Both the position numbers and the translations under genes were made by a program. A stretch of 64,000 nt of DNA from an uncultured Eubacterium sp. (GTDB lineage Bacteria; Bacillota; Clostridia; Lachnospirales; Lachnospiraceae): positions 32,773-96,772 of the forward strand of contig NZ_CAKRAS010000002.1 in NCBI RefSeq assembly GCF_934295145.1. The letters are read 5' to 3'. This document shows, in pieces, positions 54,322 to 62,661 of the stretch. The notes under the pieces were generated by a model. That model saw only the letters and a program-made list of their open reading frames with translations. It did not search any database and had not been told where the DNA came from. Within the stretch, counting starts at the first letter, position 1, and each line of letters starts with the position of its first letter.

Positions 54322-54900
54322 TTAATGCCGCTTTTTCTGCGGAGTATAATCCCGGTTTCTGTGTTTTGTAACAAAATAATTCAGAATTCCGCCGCCTACG
54401 ATAATGACCGCTGCCACCACAAGCACACGTTTTGCCGCCTCCTGTGGCAGCGCACCTTTGCTCTCGATGGAATCCGCATAAAAAGTCAGTGTATAGGCAA
54501 TTTCATGGGGTGTTCCCATGGCTGTCGTATCTGCGATCACCGGCATTTCCCCGTCAAATGCCAGGACCGGGATTGTAAATATGGAATAACCATTCTCATT
54601 TTTATTTTCATTCAATAGTTTTTTCCCGTCCACGATCATATAATCATAGTTTGAACTGCTCCACTGCAGCTGCGCATATGCTTTTCCGTCCTTTACGATA
54701 AATACCGTTGGCGAAACTACAGTTGCCTTTCCACTTCCGCCCTTCAGCGTCACGTCAATGGCATATTCCCCGTCTTCTTTTTCCACGGAAAGAGGCTCCG
54801 CCTGCGCATTACCACACAGACAGACACTGATCAATAATCCAAAACACAATCCCATCATCGGACGAAGCAGTCTTTTCTTAAACATGTTCCATTTTTTCAT
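54322..54900 (-). CDS. Secreted, membrane-anchored NEAT-like domain protein
   Basis: A 192-residue exported protein. A signal peptide (about residues 1-34, basic start then LCFGLLISVCLCGNAQA) is followed by a beta-rich domain (about 37-155), then a C-terminal transmembrane helix (VLVVAAVIIVGGGILNYFV) and a basic tail. EDGEYAIDVTLKGGSGKATVVSPTVFIVKDGKAYA and IPVLAFDGEMP...TTAMGTPHEIAYTLTF resemble NEAT (iron/heme-binding) domains; the family match is tentative. It precedes no known heme genes but stands directly upstream of fucA-type and cbi genes and 29 bases after an ABC-2 permease. A tetrapyrrole or metal-handling role is inferred. Confidence 0.6.
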   Translation of the reverse strand: MKKWNMFKKRLLRPMMGLCFGLLISVCLCGNAQAEPLSVEKEDGEYAIDVTLKGGSGKATVVSPTVFIVKDGKAYAQLQWSSSNYDYMIVDGKKLLNENKNENGYSIFTIPVLAFDGEMPVIADTTAMGTPHEIAYTLTFYADSIESKGALPQEAAKRVLVVAAVIIVGGGILNYFVTKHRNRDYTPQKKRH

Positions 54901-54929
54901 TCTGTCACTTTTCCTTTTCTATGTCGTTC

Positions 54930-55661
54930 CTATAAATTTTTCCGTTTATAAATAAACCAGAAGGAAAGGAATAAAAACACAACCAGATAGATTGCAAGAA
55001 TCAAAATACCGATTGGATTGATGGCTTCCCCTTTTGCAATGCTTCGGATCATGGCACTGGTCTGAGATAACGGCAGTGCGCCGATCACCTGGCGAATGCC
55101 CTCCGGCATATTGTCCATGGAAAAAAATGTATTACACAGATAAGACATCGGCATAATGACATAGTTGGAAAACCGTGGTACATCTGTGTGGTTTTTCGCA
55201 ATAAAGGAAACCACAACGGCAATCGTTGAAAATACCGCACCGTTTAAAAACATGACCAGAAAAGAAAAAACATTAAATACAAGTCCCGTTTTGATCGGCA
55301 GGATCAGAAGCATAATCACACATCCCGCATACAATCCTCGCAGACTTCCCGCAATGACCTGTCCCACAATAAACTGCCACAGTGGCGTCGGAGAGATCAT
55401 CACCTGATCAAAAGCCTTCTCATATAATCGCTGCACATTCAGATTCTGTGCAATGGCGTTAAAACTTCCCGTCATTGTTGTCAGAGCTACTACACCCGGA
55501 ATCAAAAAATTAAGATACGGTTCTCCATGAGAAACCATCTGGATTCCCATTCCAAACACGATCAGATACATCAGCGGCGCGATCATGGCTGCCAGAGTAA
55601 TCTTATAAAAATCCCTGCGGAACTCCGTCCATTTTTCCCATAATACAGTTATAATTCCCAT
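54930..55661 (-). CDS. ABC-2 type transporter permease
   Basis: A 243-residue membrane protein with about six hydrophobic segments. TLAAMIAPLMYLIVFGMGIQMV, GSFNAIAQNLNVQRLYEKAFDQVMISP and VIMPMSYLCNTFFSMDNMPEGIRQVIGALPLS are characteristic of ABC-2 export permeases (NodJ/DrrB type). It starts two bases after the ATPase gene and together they form an exporter. It is followed by the NEAT-like protein gene. The substrate is not known. Confidence 0.88.
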   Translation of the reverse strand: MGIITVLWEKWTEFRRDFYKITLAAMIAPLMYLIVFGMGIQMVSHGEPYLNFLIPGVVALTTMTGSFNAIAQNLNVQRLYEKAFDQVMISPTPLWQFIVGQVIAGSLRGLYAGCVIMLLILPIKTGLVFNVFSFLVMFLNGAVFSTIAVVVSFIAKNHTDVPRFSNYVIMPMSYLCNTFFSMDNMPEGIRQVIGALPLSQTSAMIRSIAKGEAINPIGILILAIYLVVFLFLSFWFIYKRKNL

Positions 55662-55663
55662 CG

Positions 55664-56506
55664 TTACCGCTGCCTCTCTTTCCGCTCTGCCCGTGCCACA
55701 AATACATCTTCCAGTGTGGTATTGCGCAAAGCAGTCTGACCGGTGAGCCTGCTTAAATGAGCAATCGCCTCTTCTCTGTTTTGGAAATAATGGCTCTTTA
55801 AACCATCCTGCGTCATCTCGTCTACTGCAAAATGTCCCAGCTGTTCCACCATTTTTTTCGGTTCATTCACTTCTTCCAGACGTCCGCGGTCCATAAAGGC
55901 CACCCGCTGACACAGGCTTTCCGCCTCTTCCATATAATGGGTGGTCAGAAGGATCGTCAGATTATGGTCATTAAGCTGACGCAGCAGATTCCACATCTGG
56001 CGTCGGGAAAGTGCATCCATTCCCGCCGTCGGCTCATCCAATAATAAAATCTCCGGTTCTGTCAGCAAGGCACGACAGACCATCAGTTTTCGTTTCATTC
56101 CACCGGAAAGCTTTCGCACTGTCCTGCGTCTGAAATCGATCAATCCGCAAAACTCCAGCAGTTCTTCTGTCTTTTCCTTGATCTTTTTACGGGGCATAAA
56201 ATACAGCCGCCCCTGATACTCCATCACCTCATCCATGGTCATATCCTGACGCATGGAATACTCCTGGGTTATCACACTGATTTTGCGCTTCAAGCCCGGA
56301 TTTTTACGGGAAAGCACTTCTCCGTTTACCCGAACCTCGCCTGCCGTTGGAAGCAGCAGCGTGGACATCAGACTTATGGTCGTTGTCTTTCCTGCTCCGT
56401 TTGGTCCCAGCAGTCCGAAAAATTCTCCGGTTTCAATTTTCAGATTCAGATTATCCACAGCGGTAAAGGAGTCAAATTTCTTTGTCAGATTTACCAGTTC
56501 TATCAT
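55664..56506 (-). CDS. ABC transporter ATP-binding protein (ABC-2 exporter)
   Basis: A 280-residue ATPase with Walker A LLGPNGAGKTTT (about residues 34-45), Q-loop VITQEYSMRQDMT, signature RKLSGGMKRKLMVCRALL, Walker B EILLLDEPTAGMD and the switch His in LLTTHYMEE. It is of the DrrA/NodI exporter type. Its start overlaps the cbiL stop (ATGA), tying it to cobalamin gene expression. It pairs with the permease directly downstream. Confidence 0.92.
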   Translation of the reverse strand: MIELVNLTKKFDSFTAVDNLNLKIETGEFFGLLGPNGAGKTTTISLMSTLLLPTAGEVRVNGEVLSRKNPGLKRKISVITQEYSMRQDMTMDEVMEYQGRLYFMPRKKIKEKTEELLEFCGLIDFRRRTVRKLSGGMKRKLMVCRALLTEPEILLLDEPTAGMDALSRRQMWNLLRQLNDHNLTILLTTHYMEEAESLCQRVAFMDRGRLEEVNEPKKMVEQLGHFAVDEMTQDGLKSHYFQNREEAIAHLSRLTGQTALRNTTLEDVFVARAERKERQR

Positions 56507-57201
56507 TTTCCGGACTCCGCATCTTTCGCAATGATCAGGGAATAGTATCCTGCATCATCCGGAATCTCTTCCACATTTCGGTATACATGTTCCGTTTCCA
56601 TGCCGCAGTTTTCCACCATAGACACCTGTTTTCCCGTCTCACGCAAAATATCTTTCACCTGTTTCATCTTTTTGCCGGATTTCATAAAGACATAATTGCC
56701 CTCTGCATCCGGCGTATCGCCCAGACGATGAACCGCCGGTACGATATGTAATGTCTGGTTCCACTCCACCAGTGGCTGATTGGTTCTGGCTGCTGCCGCG
56801 CAGAAAGATGTGATACCGCTTACCAGTGCAGTTTCATACCCATCTTCCTCCACACGGCTCTGCAGATAAGAAAAGGTAGAATAAATCGTCGGATCTCCCA
56901 GTGTCAGAAATACGATATCACGTCCCTGATCCAGCACTTCCTCCAACGCTTTTGCACCTTTTTTGTGATTTTCTTCCAATTCTTTTGCATCGTGTGTCAT
57001 CGGCATATAAATGGAAAGCAATTCCTTGTCTGCCAGTTCCGGTGCTGCCTGCACAGCAATCTTATAAGCAACCGTTTCTTTCGCGTCAGCCCCAGGCACT
57101 GCGATCACCTCTGCCTCACGGATCATGCGAACCGCCTTTAATGTCATCAATTCCGGATCTCCCGGTCCTACTCCTACTCCATACAAAATTCCTTTCATCA
57201 T
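56503..57201 (-). CDS. cbiL: Cobalt-precorrin-2 C20-methyltransferase
   Basis: A 232-residue SAM-dependent methylase that adds the C20 methyl to cobalt-precorrin-2, the first committed step after cobalt insertion. It shows GILYGVGVGPGDPELMTLKAV, FLTLGDPTIYSTFSYLQ and VSGITSFCAAAARTNQPLVE, typical of CbiL/CobI. GGGGA precedes the ATG. It is the first cbi gene in transcription order, 56 bases after the RACo-type gene, and overlaps the ABC ATPase start. Confidence 0.94.
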   Translation of the reverse strand: MMKGILYGVGVGPGDPELMTLKAVRMIREAEVIAVPGADAKETVAYKIAVQAAPELADKELLSIYMPMTHDAKELEENHKKGAKALEEVLDQGRDIVFLTLGDPTIYSTFSYLQSRVEEDGYETALVSGITSFCAAAARTNQPLVEWNQTLHIVPAVHRLGDTPDAEGNYVFMKSGKKMKQVKDILRETGKQVSMVENCGMETEHVYRNVEEIPDDAGYYSLIIAKDAESGK

Positions 57202-57257
57202 AAGTTCCCCTTTCTCAAAAATAAAATATATATACTCTTTTTTCTATATTTGTTCGT

Positions 57258-58781
57258 TTATTCGAAGAACATCTCCGCCATATAGGCATCGCTGAACTTC
57301 TTATGTGTGGATAATTCCACATAGCGCATTTCCTGCTGCAGATGCGTAAGTTCCTGGCGAGCATCCTCTGACAAAGCCGCCGATACTGCGCCTTCACCTG
57401 CTGCATTTCCTACGGAAACCGTCACTGATTCCAATTCCGCCGGAATCAATCCAATGGCTGCAGCACTTTTTTTATTCAAAAAGCTGCCAAATCCACCGGC
57501 CAGGATCACCTGTTCCACATCTGTGACAGCAATCTGTCTCTCCTCCAGCAAAATCTGAATACCTGCTGCAATGGAGGCCTTGGCCAGCTGCAGTTTTCTC
57601 ACATCTGCCTGGGTCACTTTTACCTCATCCGTCAGCCAGATGCAGGTTCCATTTTCATCCTCGCCCAGATATCCGGCAAAAGCTTCCTTCACATCGTCCG
57701 CATCCGCCATCAGTCCGGTTTCATCCAATAGTCCCGTCTCCAGAAAAACAGCCAGCGCATCGATCAGACCGGATCCGCAGATTCCGACAGCCGTGGCATC
57801 ATCAATGGTAGAACAACAGATTTTTTCATCTTCCAGCCATACTTTTGATATTGCACCGGAAGCGGCCGGCATTCCCATGGCAATCTCCGCGCCCTCAAAA
57901 GCAGGACCAGCGGCCGTGGCACAGCAGACAAACTTGCCTGATTTTCCAAGTACCATCTCACCATTTGTACCGATATCCAAAAGCAGCGTCTCTTTCTCGT
58001 CGAATTGCGCCAATTCAGAAGAATGCATCTGAACCGCTGCCAGATCCGATACAATATCGCCACCCACGTATCCGGCCACGGATGGAATCACATACACTTT
58101 TTTACAGTTTGAAATACCAAGTTTCTCTGCTTCGTATACTTCTCCAAACAGAGACAACGGTGTAAACGGTGCCACACCGATACTCTCCGGGGAAAGACCG
58201 CAAAACAGATGACACATTACGGTATTTCCTGCAACTGCCAGCATCTGAATGGGTTCCGTTCTTCCAGTCTGCGCTTTCAGCTGTATCAGCATCATATTGA
58301 TTTGTGATACAATGGCATCTCTCAGCCGGTTCAGACCATATTCCATAGACGCCTGTATTCTCGAGATCACGTCTGCGCCAAAACTGCGCTGCGCATTCGG
58401 CGCACTGACCGTTCCCAGCCGTTCTCCGGTTGTTCCATCCAATAAATGACATACCACTGTCGTGGTTCCGATATCACAAGCTGCCACCAGCCCTTCTATG
58501 CCATCTGCCGGATACAGATAACAGTTTCCTCTCTCCGCGATCAAAGACTTCTGTTCTTCCGGTATGGTGATACACATACCATCCTCACACAATGTCTGGC
58601 AGGCAAGCACCTCTCCGATTCCATCTACCTTCACCATACATTTCCTGCAGGTTCCGTTTCCGCCACAGGGCGCATGTACCTGCGTGATTCCAACCTCTTG
58701 AAACACTTCAAGGAGCGTGGTGTGCTTCCACGCTCCTGTGTATGCTGTCTTTTTATTTCCAAATAGTACTTCTATTTTCAT
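57258..58781 (-). CDS. RACo-type reductive activator of corrinoid proteins ([2Fe-2S] ASKHA ATPase, DUF4445)
   Basis: A 507-residue protein. Residues 1-75 form a ferredoxin-like [2Fe-2S] domain with Cys39, Cys45, Cys48 (APCGGNGTCRKC) and Cys61. From about residue 90 an ASKHA ATP-binding fold follows: VAACDIGTTTVVCHLLDG, LLLDIGTNGEMVLG and ILAGGFGSFLNKKSAAAIG. RACo proteins spend ATP to reduce inactive Co(II) corrinoid back to Co(I). It would serve the corrinoid protein at 61961-62596. It has its own promoter-like sequence. It is shorter than the best-known RACo proteins, which have a linker domain. Confidence 0.9.
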   Translation of the reverse strand: MKIEVLFGNKKTAYTGAWKHTTLLEVFQEVGITQVHAPCGGNGTCRKCMVKVDGIGEVLACQTLCEDGMCITIPEEQKSLIAERGNCYLYPADGIEGLVAACDIGTTTVVCHLLDGTTGERLGTVSAPNAQRSFGADVISRIQASMEYGLNRLRDAIVSQINMMLIQLKAQTGRTEPIQMLAVAGNTVMCHLFCGLSPESIGVAPFTPLSLFGEVYEAEKLGISNCKKVYVIPSVAGYVGGDIVSDLAAVQMHSSELAQFDEKETLLLDIGTNGEMVLGKSGKFVCCATAAGPAFEGAEIAMGMPAASGAISKVWLEDEKICCSTIDDATAVGICGSGLIDALAVFLETGLLDETGLMADADDVKEAFAGYLGEDENGTCIWLTDEVKVTQADVRKLQLAKASIAAGIQILLEERQIAVTDVEQVILAGGFGSFLNKKSAAAIGLIPAELESVTVSVGNAAGEGAVSAALSEDARQELTHLQQEMRYVELSTHKKFSDAYMAEMFFE

Positions 58782-58852
58782 TCCCTGTAATTCCTTCTCT
58801 TACTGCTTCTTGTCTGTCTCATATTCAACACTCGAAAACCCATAATGTATTT

Positions 58853-58883
58853 ATTTTAACAGAACATCTCCCTTGTATACAAG
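58853..58883 (-). promoter_or_regulatory. Candidate promoter with overlapping 12-bp palindrome upstream of the RACo gene
   Basis: On the minus strand TTGTAT (58877-58882) and TAAAAT (58853-58858) are 18 bases apart. The -35 is part of the perfect palindrome CTTGTATACAAG (58872-58883), which resembles operators of GntR-family repressors such as the Bacillus gluconate operator. A repressor bound there would block the promoter. No GntR gene is in the window. Confidence 0.5.
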
Positions 58884-58894
58884 TGCAATTTCGT

Positions 58895-59434
58895 CTATTT
58901 CAGTAAAATACAGCTGCTGTACGCAATCGTATTCTTTCCATAATTATATTTCATTCCGGACTGAATACACACTTTGCTGACAAATAATCCATATGCTTCC
59001 ATAGATGGAATGGATTTCTCCGGGAACCGGCATGGTGCATCCGGATAGGTACATTTTTTACATACCTGACAGGCTCCTGCTGCCATCGGAATGCAATCCG
59101 CATCCTGACTGCGCACGTACTCTACGAGTGCGGCAAACCGTTCTTTCTGATTCTGCTCCGTCTCCATCATGGTTTCCACATCAAATTCGTCCTCCAGTTG
59201 TCCTACAGACTGCACCAGAATACCTCTGGTGTACGGAGCTACTTTCTCTGCAATTTCTTCCAGTGTTCCACATCCCGGTGGGCAGGCCCAATTGCGATTG
59301 TAAGAACGGCAGCGGTCTGCCGCGCACATCTGACGCACTTCCGGCAGAAACTCCAGTGCTTCCACATTCAACGCACCTGCTTCTTCGAACCCGAACCGTT
59401 CCTTTGCCTCCCGGATCAAACTTTCTAATTCCAT
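58895..59434 (-). CDS. DUF2284 Cys-rich putative metal-binding protein
   Basis: A 179-residue cytoplasmic protein rich in Cys, with clusters RQMCAADRCRSYNRNWACPPGCG (about residues 36-57) and GACQVCKKCTYPDAPCRFPEKSIPSMEAYG (about 120-150). This is DUF2284, of unknown biochemical function but likely Fe-S or metal binding. GGGGGA precedes the ATG. It lies between RACo and the LysR gene of the corrinoid methyltransferase operon, and such proteins often accompany corrinoid methyltransferases; a role in electron delivery to RACo is a guess. Confidence 0.82.
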   Translation of the reverse strand: MELESLIREAKERFGFEEAGALNVEALEFLPEVRQMCAADRCRSYNRNWACPPGCGTLEEIAEKVAPYTRGILVQSVGQLEDEFDVETMMETEQNQKERFAALVEYVRSQDADCIPMAAGACQVCKKCTYPDAPCRFPEKSIPSMEAYGLFVSKVCIQSGMKYNYGKNTIAYSSCILLK

Positions 59435-59641
59435 GGTAAATCCCCCTGTTTTTCTCTTTTTTCCACAGAATTTATTATAAGTCTACCTGTATAAAAACTC
59501 AATGGCAGAACCCTTATGGCGTCATTCCATTTTCGTATGTTACCATGCGCTTCCTTACATGCAATATTCCTTTTCAGCTTTGCAATTTCACAGTAAAAAC
59601 TTACCATGTCAAATTATTTTCCAACTGATGTAACCCCAGAA

Positions 59642-59662
59642 AGTCAGGCCACAGGCCTGACT
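59642..59662. terminator. Hairpin after the demethylase-operon LysR gene
   Basis: A perfect 9-bp stem AGTCAGGCC / GGCCTGACT with a 3-base loop, 56 bases past the LysR stop. On the minus strand it is followed by TTTCTGG, a weak T-tract. Probably a terminator separating the LysR gene from the DUF2284 gene. Nothing else is seen in the 283-base gap 59435-59717. Confidence 0.6.
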
Positions 59663-59717
59663 CTCCTTTTGATCAAATATACCGGTAACTTTGCTTTCCC
59701 AGCACATTTTCTTATCG

Positions 59718-60605
59718 TTACATTTCTTCTGTTCCAAAGAAATTATCTACAAAAATCTCACGCATCGGATTATAATTATCCACATTCCATGCCATTGTCA
59801 GACTTGGATCACTGATGATATCCGTATCCAGGAAGCATACACTGTCATTATTAGACAACAGGTTTCTAGAATCCAGAATACACACACCAACCCCGGCCTG
59901 CACCCATAGCATTTCCTCCTGCACAGAACTTGCAAATTTCACTTTAGGATTAAAGCCACTCATTTTACATGCATCAATGATCAGTTTCGGAGACTCTTCC
60001 GAATCTTCCGTAGATACCATGATAAAGGTATCATCCTTAAAATCAGAAAGTTTTACATAGGATGCATTCGCCAGACGATGGTTTTTGTGTACCACCACAT
60101 GATCTCTGGTCTCTTCAATGATTCTGTATTTCATCTTTTCCCGGTGTTCCACGTCGAATTTCAATGTAATGATCAGATCCAGTTTGTTTCCATACAGATT
60201 CTCCACCAGCGCGTTAAAACTGTAATTCTGCAGATTGATCTTTACATTCGGATAACAGGTGGCAAAATGCTGCAGCACCCCCGGAAACAGATCTCCCACA
60301 TAGGTTCCGTCCAGAATACCGATGTTTAACTCACCACTCAGCCCCTGAAAACTGTTCAATGCTTTCGCCACCGTCACGTTGTAATCATTGTAGATTTTCT
60401 CAAATCCTTCCAACAGTACCACTGCCGCCGGTGTCAGCCGGACCGAACGGTTATTTCGGATAAAAAGCTGCATATTCAGTTCCGCCTCCATGGACGCGAT
60501 CTGACGGCTCAGAGCCGGCTGTGTGATAAACAGCTTATCTGCGGCTTTCGTAAAATTCAGGCACTTGGCTGCCGTGATAAAATACTTCATTTGAATCATG
60601 TTCAT
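59718..60605 (-). CDS. LysR-family transcriptional regulator (methyltransferase operon)
   Basis: A 295-residue LysR regulator with the N-terminal helix-turn-helix at about residues 3-60 (MKYFITAAKCLNFTKAADKL, ITQPALSRQIASME) and an effector domain from about residue 90 (GELNIGILDGTYVG). The start at 60605 has GGGGG upstream at 10 bases; an ATG two codons later is possible. It follows the MtaA-like gene on the same strand and may sense a methoxylated or methylated substrate, which is inference. Confidence 0.9.
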   Translation of the reverse strand: MNMIQMKYFITAAKCLNFTKAADKLFITQPALSRQIASMEAELNMQLFIRNNRSVRLTPAAVVLLEGFEKIYNDYNVTVAKALNSFQGLSGELNIGILDGTYVGDLFPGVLQHFATCYPNVKINLQNYSFNALVENLYGNKLDLIITLKFDVEHREKMKYRIIEETRDHVVVHKNHRLANASYVKLSDFKDDTFIMVSTEDSEESPKLIIDACKMSGFNPKVKFASSVQEEMLWVQAGVGVCILDSRNLLSNNDSVCFLDTDIISDPSLTMAWNVDNYNPMREIFVDNFFGTEEM

Positions 60606-60798
60606 GGCTAAAATCCCCCTGTGCTCTATCCTATCATATTTCGCCTGTTTTTGCAAAAAAAATAACGAGACCATTGAGACTGCCTTATGAAAGACTTTCT
60701 TTTGCTTATAATAAATTAAACATTGCTTTTACAATATTTTTCAGTATTTCCATCTGGTATAATATCTTATTTTCCAAGCATTAATGCTCCATACATTT

Positions 60799-61806
60799 TT
60801 ATGCATAGAAATCTTCTACTGCCTTGAAGAAGGCATTGATATTATCCCATGGAGACATAGGCGGAATATCGCAGCCGGAAGAAATCACGAAGTTTTTGTA
60901 TTTGCAGCACTCGCTCATTACTTCTTTTGTTCTGTTGTATACACTCTCTGCGGTTCCGTTTCTGAACTCGCCAGCCGGGTCTACGTTACCCATAGCAATA
61001 AGGTTTTCCGGAACATGGCTCATCATCTCCGCCATATTGATGGCATTTCCGAAATGATACATCAGGCAGCCATTTGTCACGATAGTATCAATGGTCTTTA
61101 CTGCTGTATTTCCACAGTTATGATATACCACAAGGAAGTTGTCATCCTGTACCGCATCTACAATCTGTTTTACATAATCAGCAGAAAATTCCTGTGCCAG
61201 ATCCGGAGATAACAGTCCAGCCAGCGGCTCGGCCATTACGATTCCGTTTGCACCGACTTTTTTATATTCGTTGCAGTAGTTGATCAGGAATTCAGTTACT
61301 TTCTGCAGAACGATATGTACCATATCCGGCTCGTCGTAGCAGTAGATCAGTGCTTCAGATACGTCCAAAAGTCTGCCTGCCAGGGAGAATGGTCCGATAA
61401 CACCTGCCAGAACCGGACGATCTGTGATGAGTTTGCATGCTTTTTCGATAGCATCAATATAAATCTGGGTACGACCTGCACCGATTTCCGGAACTTTGAG
61501 AGCCTCTGCCTCTTCTTCTGTGGAAACGATGGAACCAATAACAGTTGGAACCTCATCATCAGATACACGGATGGTGGAACCGAAAGCTTCTGCCTCAAGA
61601 GACAAATCCATTAAACTTACACTGGCTGCAGTCGGACAGGAATCGGCAATGATCTTCATACCTTCTGCCTGTTTGTCGCTGCTATTGATCAGCTCTGCTA
61701 CGGTGATTCCCATTTTCTGGATGGATGGAAAAGAAAGTACCGGTAATGATTTCTTTTTGTCACTTGCGAGTATGTCTGCTACCCACTGTTTCATGTTCAT
61801 TGTCAT
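60799..61806 (-). CDS. MtaA-like methylcobamide methyltransferase (UroD family)
   Basis: A 335-residue (beta/alpha)8 protein of the uroporphyrinogen decarboxylase family, subgroup MtaA/MtbA/CmuA. The zinc site shows in VVYHNCGNTAVKT and the later Cys in FVISSGCDIPPMSPW; AEPLAGLLSPDLAQEF is typical of MtaA. Such enzymes pass a methyl group from a methylated corrinoid protein to coenzyme M or tetrahydrofolate. In an acetogen-like bacterium tetrahydrofolate is more likely. AGGAGG precedes the ATG at 61806. A hairpin separates it from the corrinoid protein gene. Confidence 0.88.
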   Translation of the reverse strand: MTMNMKQWVADILASDKKKSLPVLSFPSIQKMGITVAELINSSDKQAEGMKIIADSCPTAASVSLMDLSLEAEAFGSTIRVSDDEVPTVIGSIVSTEEEAEALKVPEIGAGRTQIYIDAIEKACKLITDRPVLAGVIGPFSLAGRLLDVSEALIYCYDEPDMVHIVLQKVTEFLINYCNEYKKVGANGIVMAEPLAGLLSPDLAQEFSADYVKQIVDAVQDDNFLVVYHNCGNTAVKTIDTIVTNGCLMYHFGNAINMAEMMSHVPENLIAMGNVDPAGEFRNGTAESVYNRTKEVMSECCKYKNFVISSGCDIPPMSPWDNINAFFKAVEDFYA

Positions 61807-61877
61807 GATAAATGCCCTCCTTAATTTCAATACCTATGGTTTTAGTAGGTAAAAAAGTAAAAAATAATAATGGCCAA

Positions 61878-61898
61878 GGTGCTGCATGGGGCAGCACC
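61878..61898 (-). terminator. Hairpin between the corrinoid protein and MtaA-like genes
   Basis: 8-bp stem GGTGCTGC / GCAGCACC (61878-61885 and 61891-61898), extendable by TGGC/GCCA, about 60 bases past the corrinoid protein stop. On the minus strand the following sequence is T-rich (TTATTATTTTTTAC). It may be a partial terminator that lowers MtaA output relative to the corrinoid protein. Confidence 0.65.
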
Positions 61899-61960
61899 CG
61901 CCAAAAATCATGTTCAATTGTAAAATACTATAATAAGAATCCGGTGAAAATGTAATTGGA

Positions 61961-62596
61961 TTAACCCTCGAATACTGCTGCTGCCGCATCCGCTGCGGAA
62001 GCTGCGTCCTCTGTATAAATATCAGCTTTGATGCTGTCTGCAAATGCCTGATTTACCGGAGCTCCGCCGACCATGATGGTTACTTTATCACGGATACCAG
62101 CCTCTTCTGCCGCTTTTACTACTTCACCGAGCATTGGCATGGTAGTTGTCAGAAGTGCGGAACAGCAGATAATACTGCAGTCATTTTCAATGGCACATTT
62201 TACAAAATCCTGCGGATCTACATCTACACCAAGGTCAATGATCTCGATGCCTTTTCCTTCAATCATCATACGAACCAGATTTTTACCGATATCATGCATA
62301 TCTCCTTTTACGGTTCCGATGCAGGCTTTTCCAAGCGGCTCTGCTGCATCTCCGGAAAGGAGTGGTTTTAAAAGTGCGGTTCCTGCATTCATAGCACGGG
62401 CTGCAACCAGCACTTCCGGAACAAATACTTCATCGTTTTTGAACTTTTCACCGATGATATTCATTCCTGCAAGAAGACCATCTTTTAAAATAGTTGCTGC
62501 ATCCATTCCTTCATCAATGGCCTGCTGCACTAATCTGGTAACATCCTTTCTTTTTCCTTTCTGTAAAGCTTCTGAAATCTCATTTATAACTGACAT
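61961..62596 (-). CDS. Corrinoid protein (MtaC/MtbC-like, cobalamin-binding)
   Basis: A 211-residue methyl-carrier. The N-terminal cap (about residues 1-85; ILKDGLLAGMNIIGEKFKNDEVFVPEVLVAARAMN) is followed by the B12-binding Rossmann domain with the cobalt-ligating His101 in KGDMHDIGKNLV, plus SALLTTTMP and MVGGAPV. It shuttles a methyl group between the two UroD-family methyltransferases encoded on each side. GGGAGG precedes the ATG at 62596. Its cobamide is presumably made by the adjacent cbi/cob genes. Confidence 0.94.
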   Translation of the reverse strand: MSVINEISEALQKGKRKDVTRLVQQAIDEGMDAATILKDGLLAGMNIIGEKFKNDEVFVPEVLVAARAMNAGTALLKPLLSGDAAEPLGKACIGTVKGDMHDIGKNLVRMMIEGKGIEIIDLGVDVDPQDFVKCAIENDCSIICCSALLTTTMPMLGEVVKAAEEAGIRDKVTIMVGGAPVNQAFADSIKADIYTEDAASAADAAAAVFEG

Positions 62597-62661
62597 TATG
62601 TTTTCCTCCCATATGACTATCTGTTTCATTCTTTTTGAATTATGGTTACGAAATTTTAAAT

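Noticed and set aside
59606..59815. 69-codon plus-strand open frame across the hairpin after LysR
   Set aside because: Contains the terminator-like hairpin and runs antisense into the LysR gene; no ribosome binding site.
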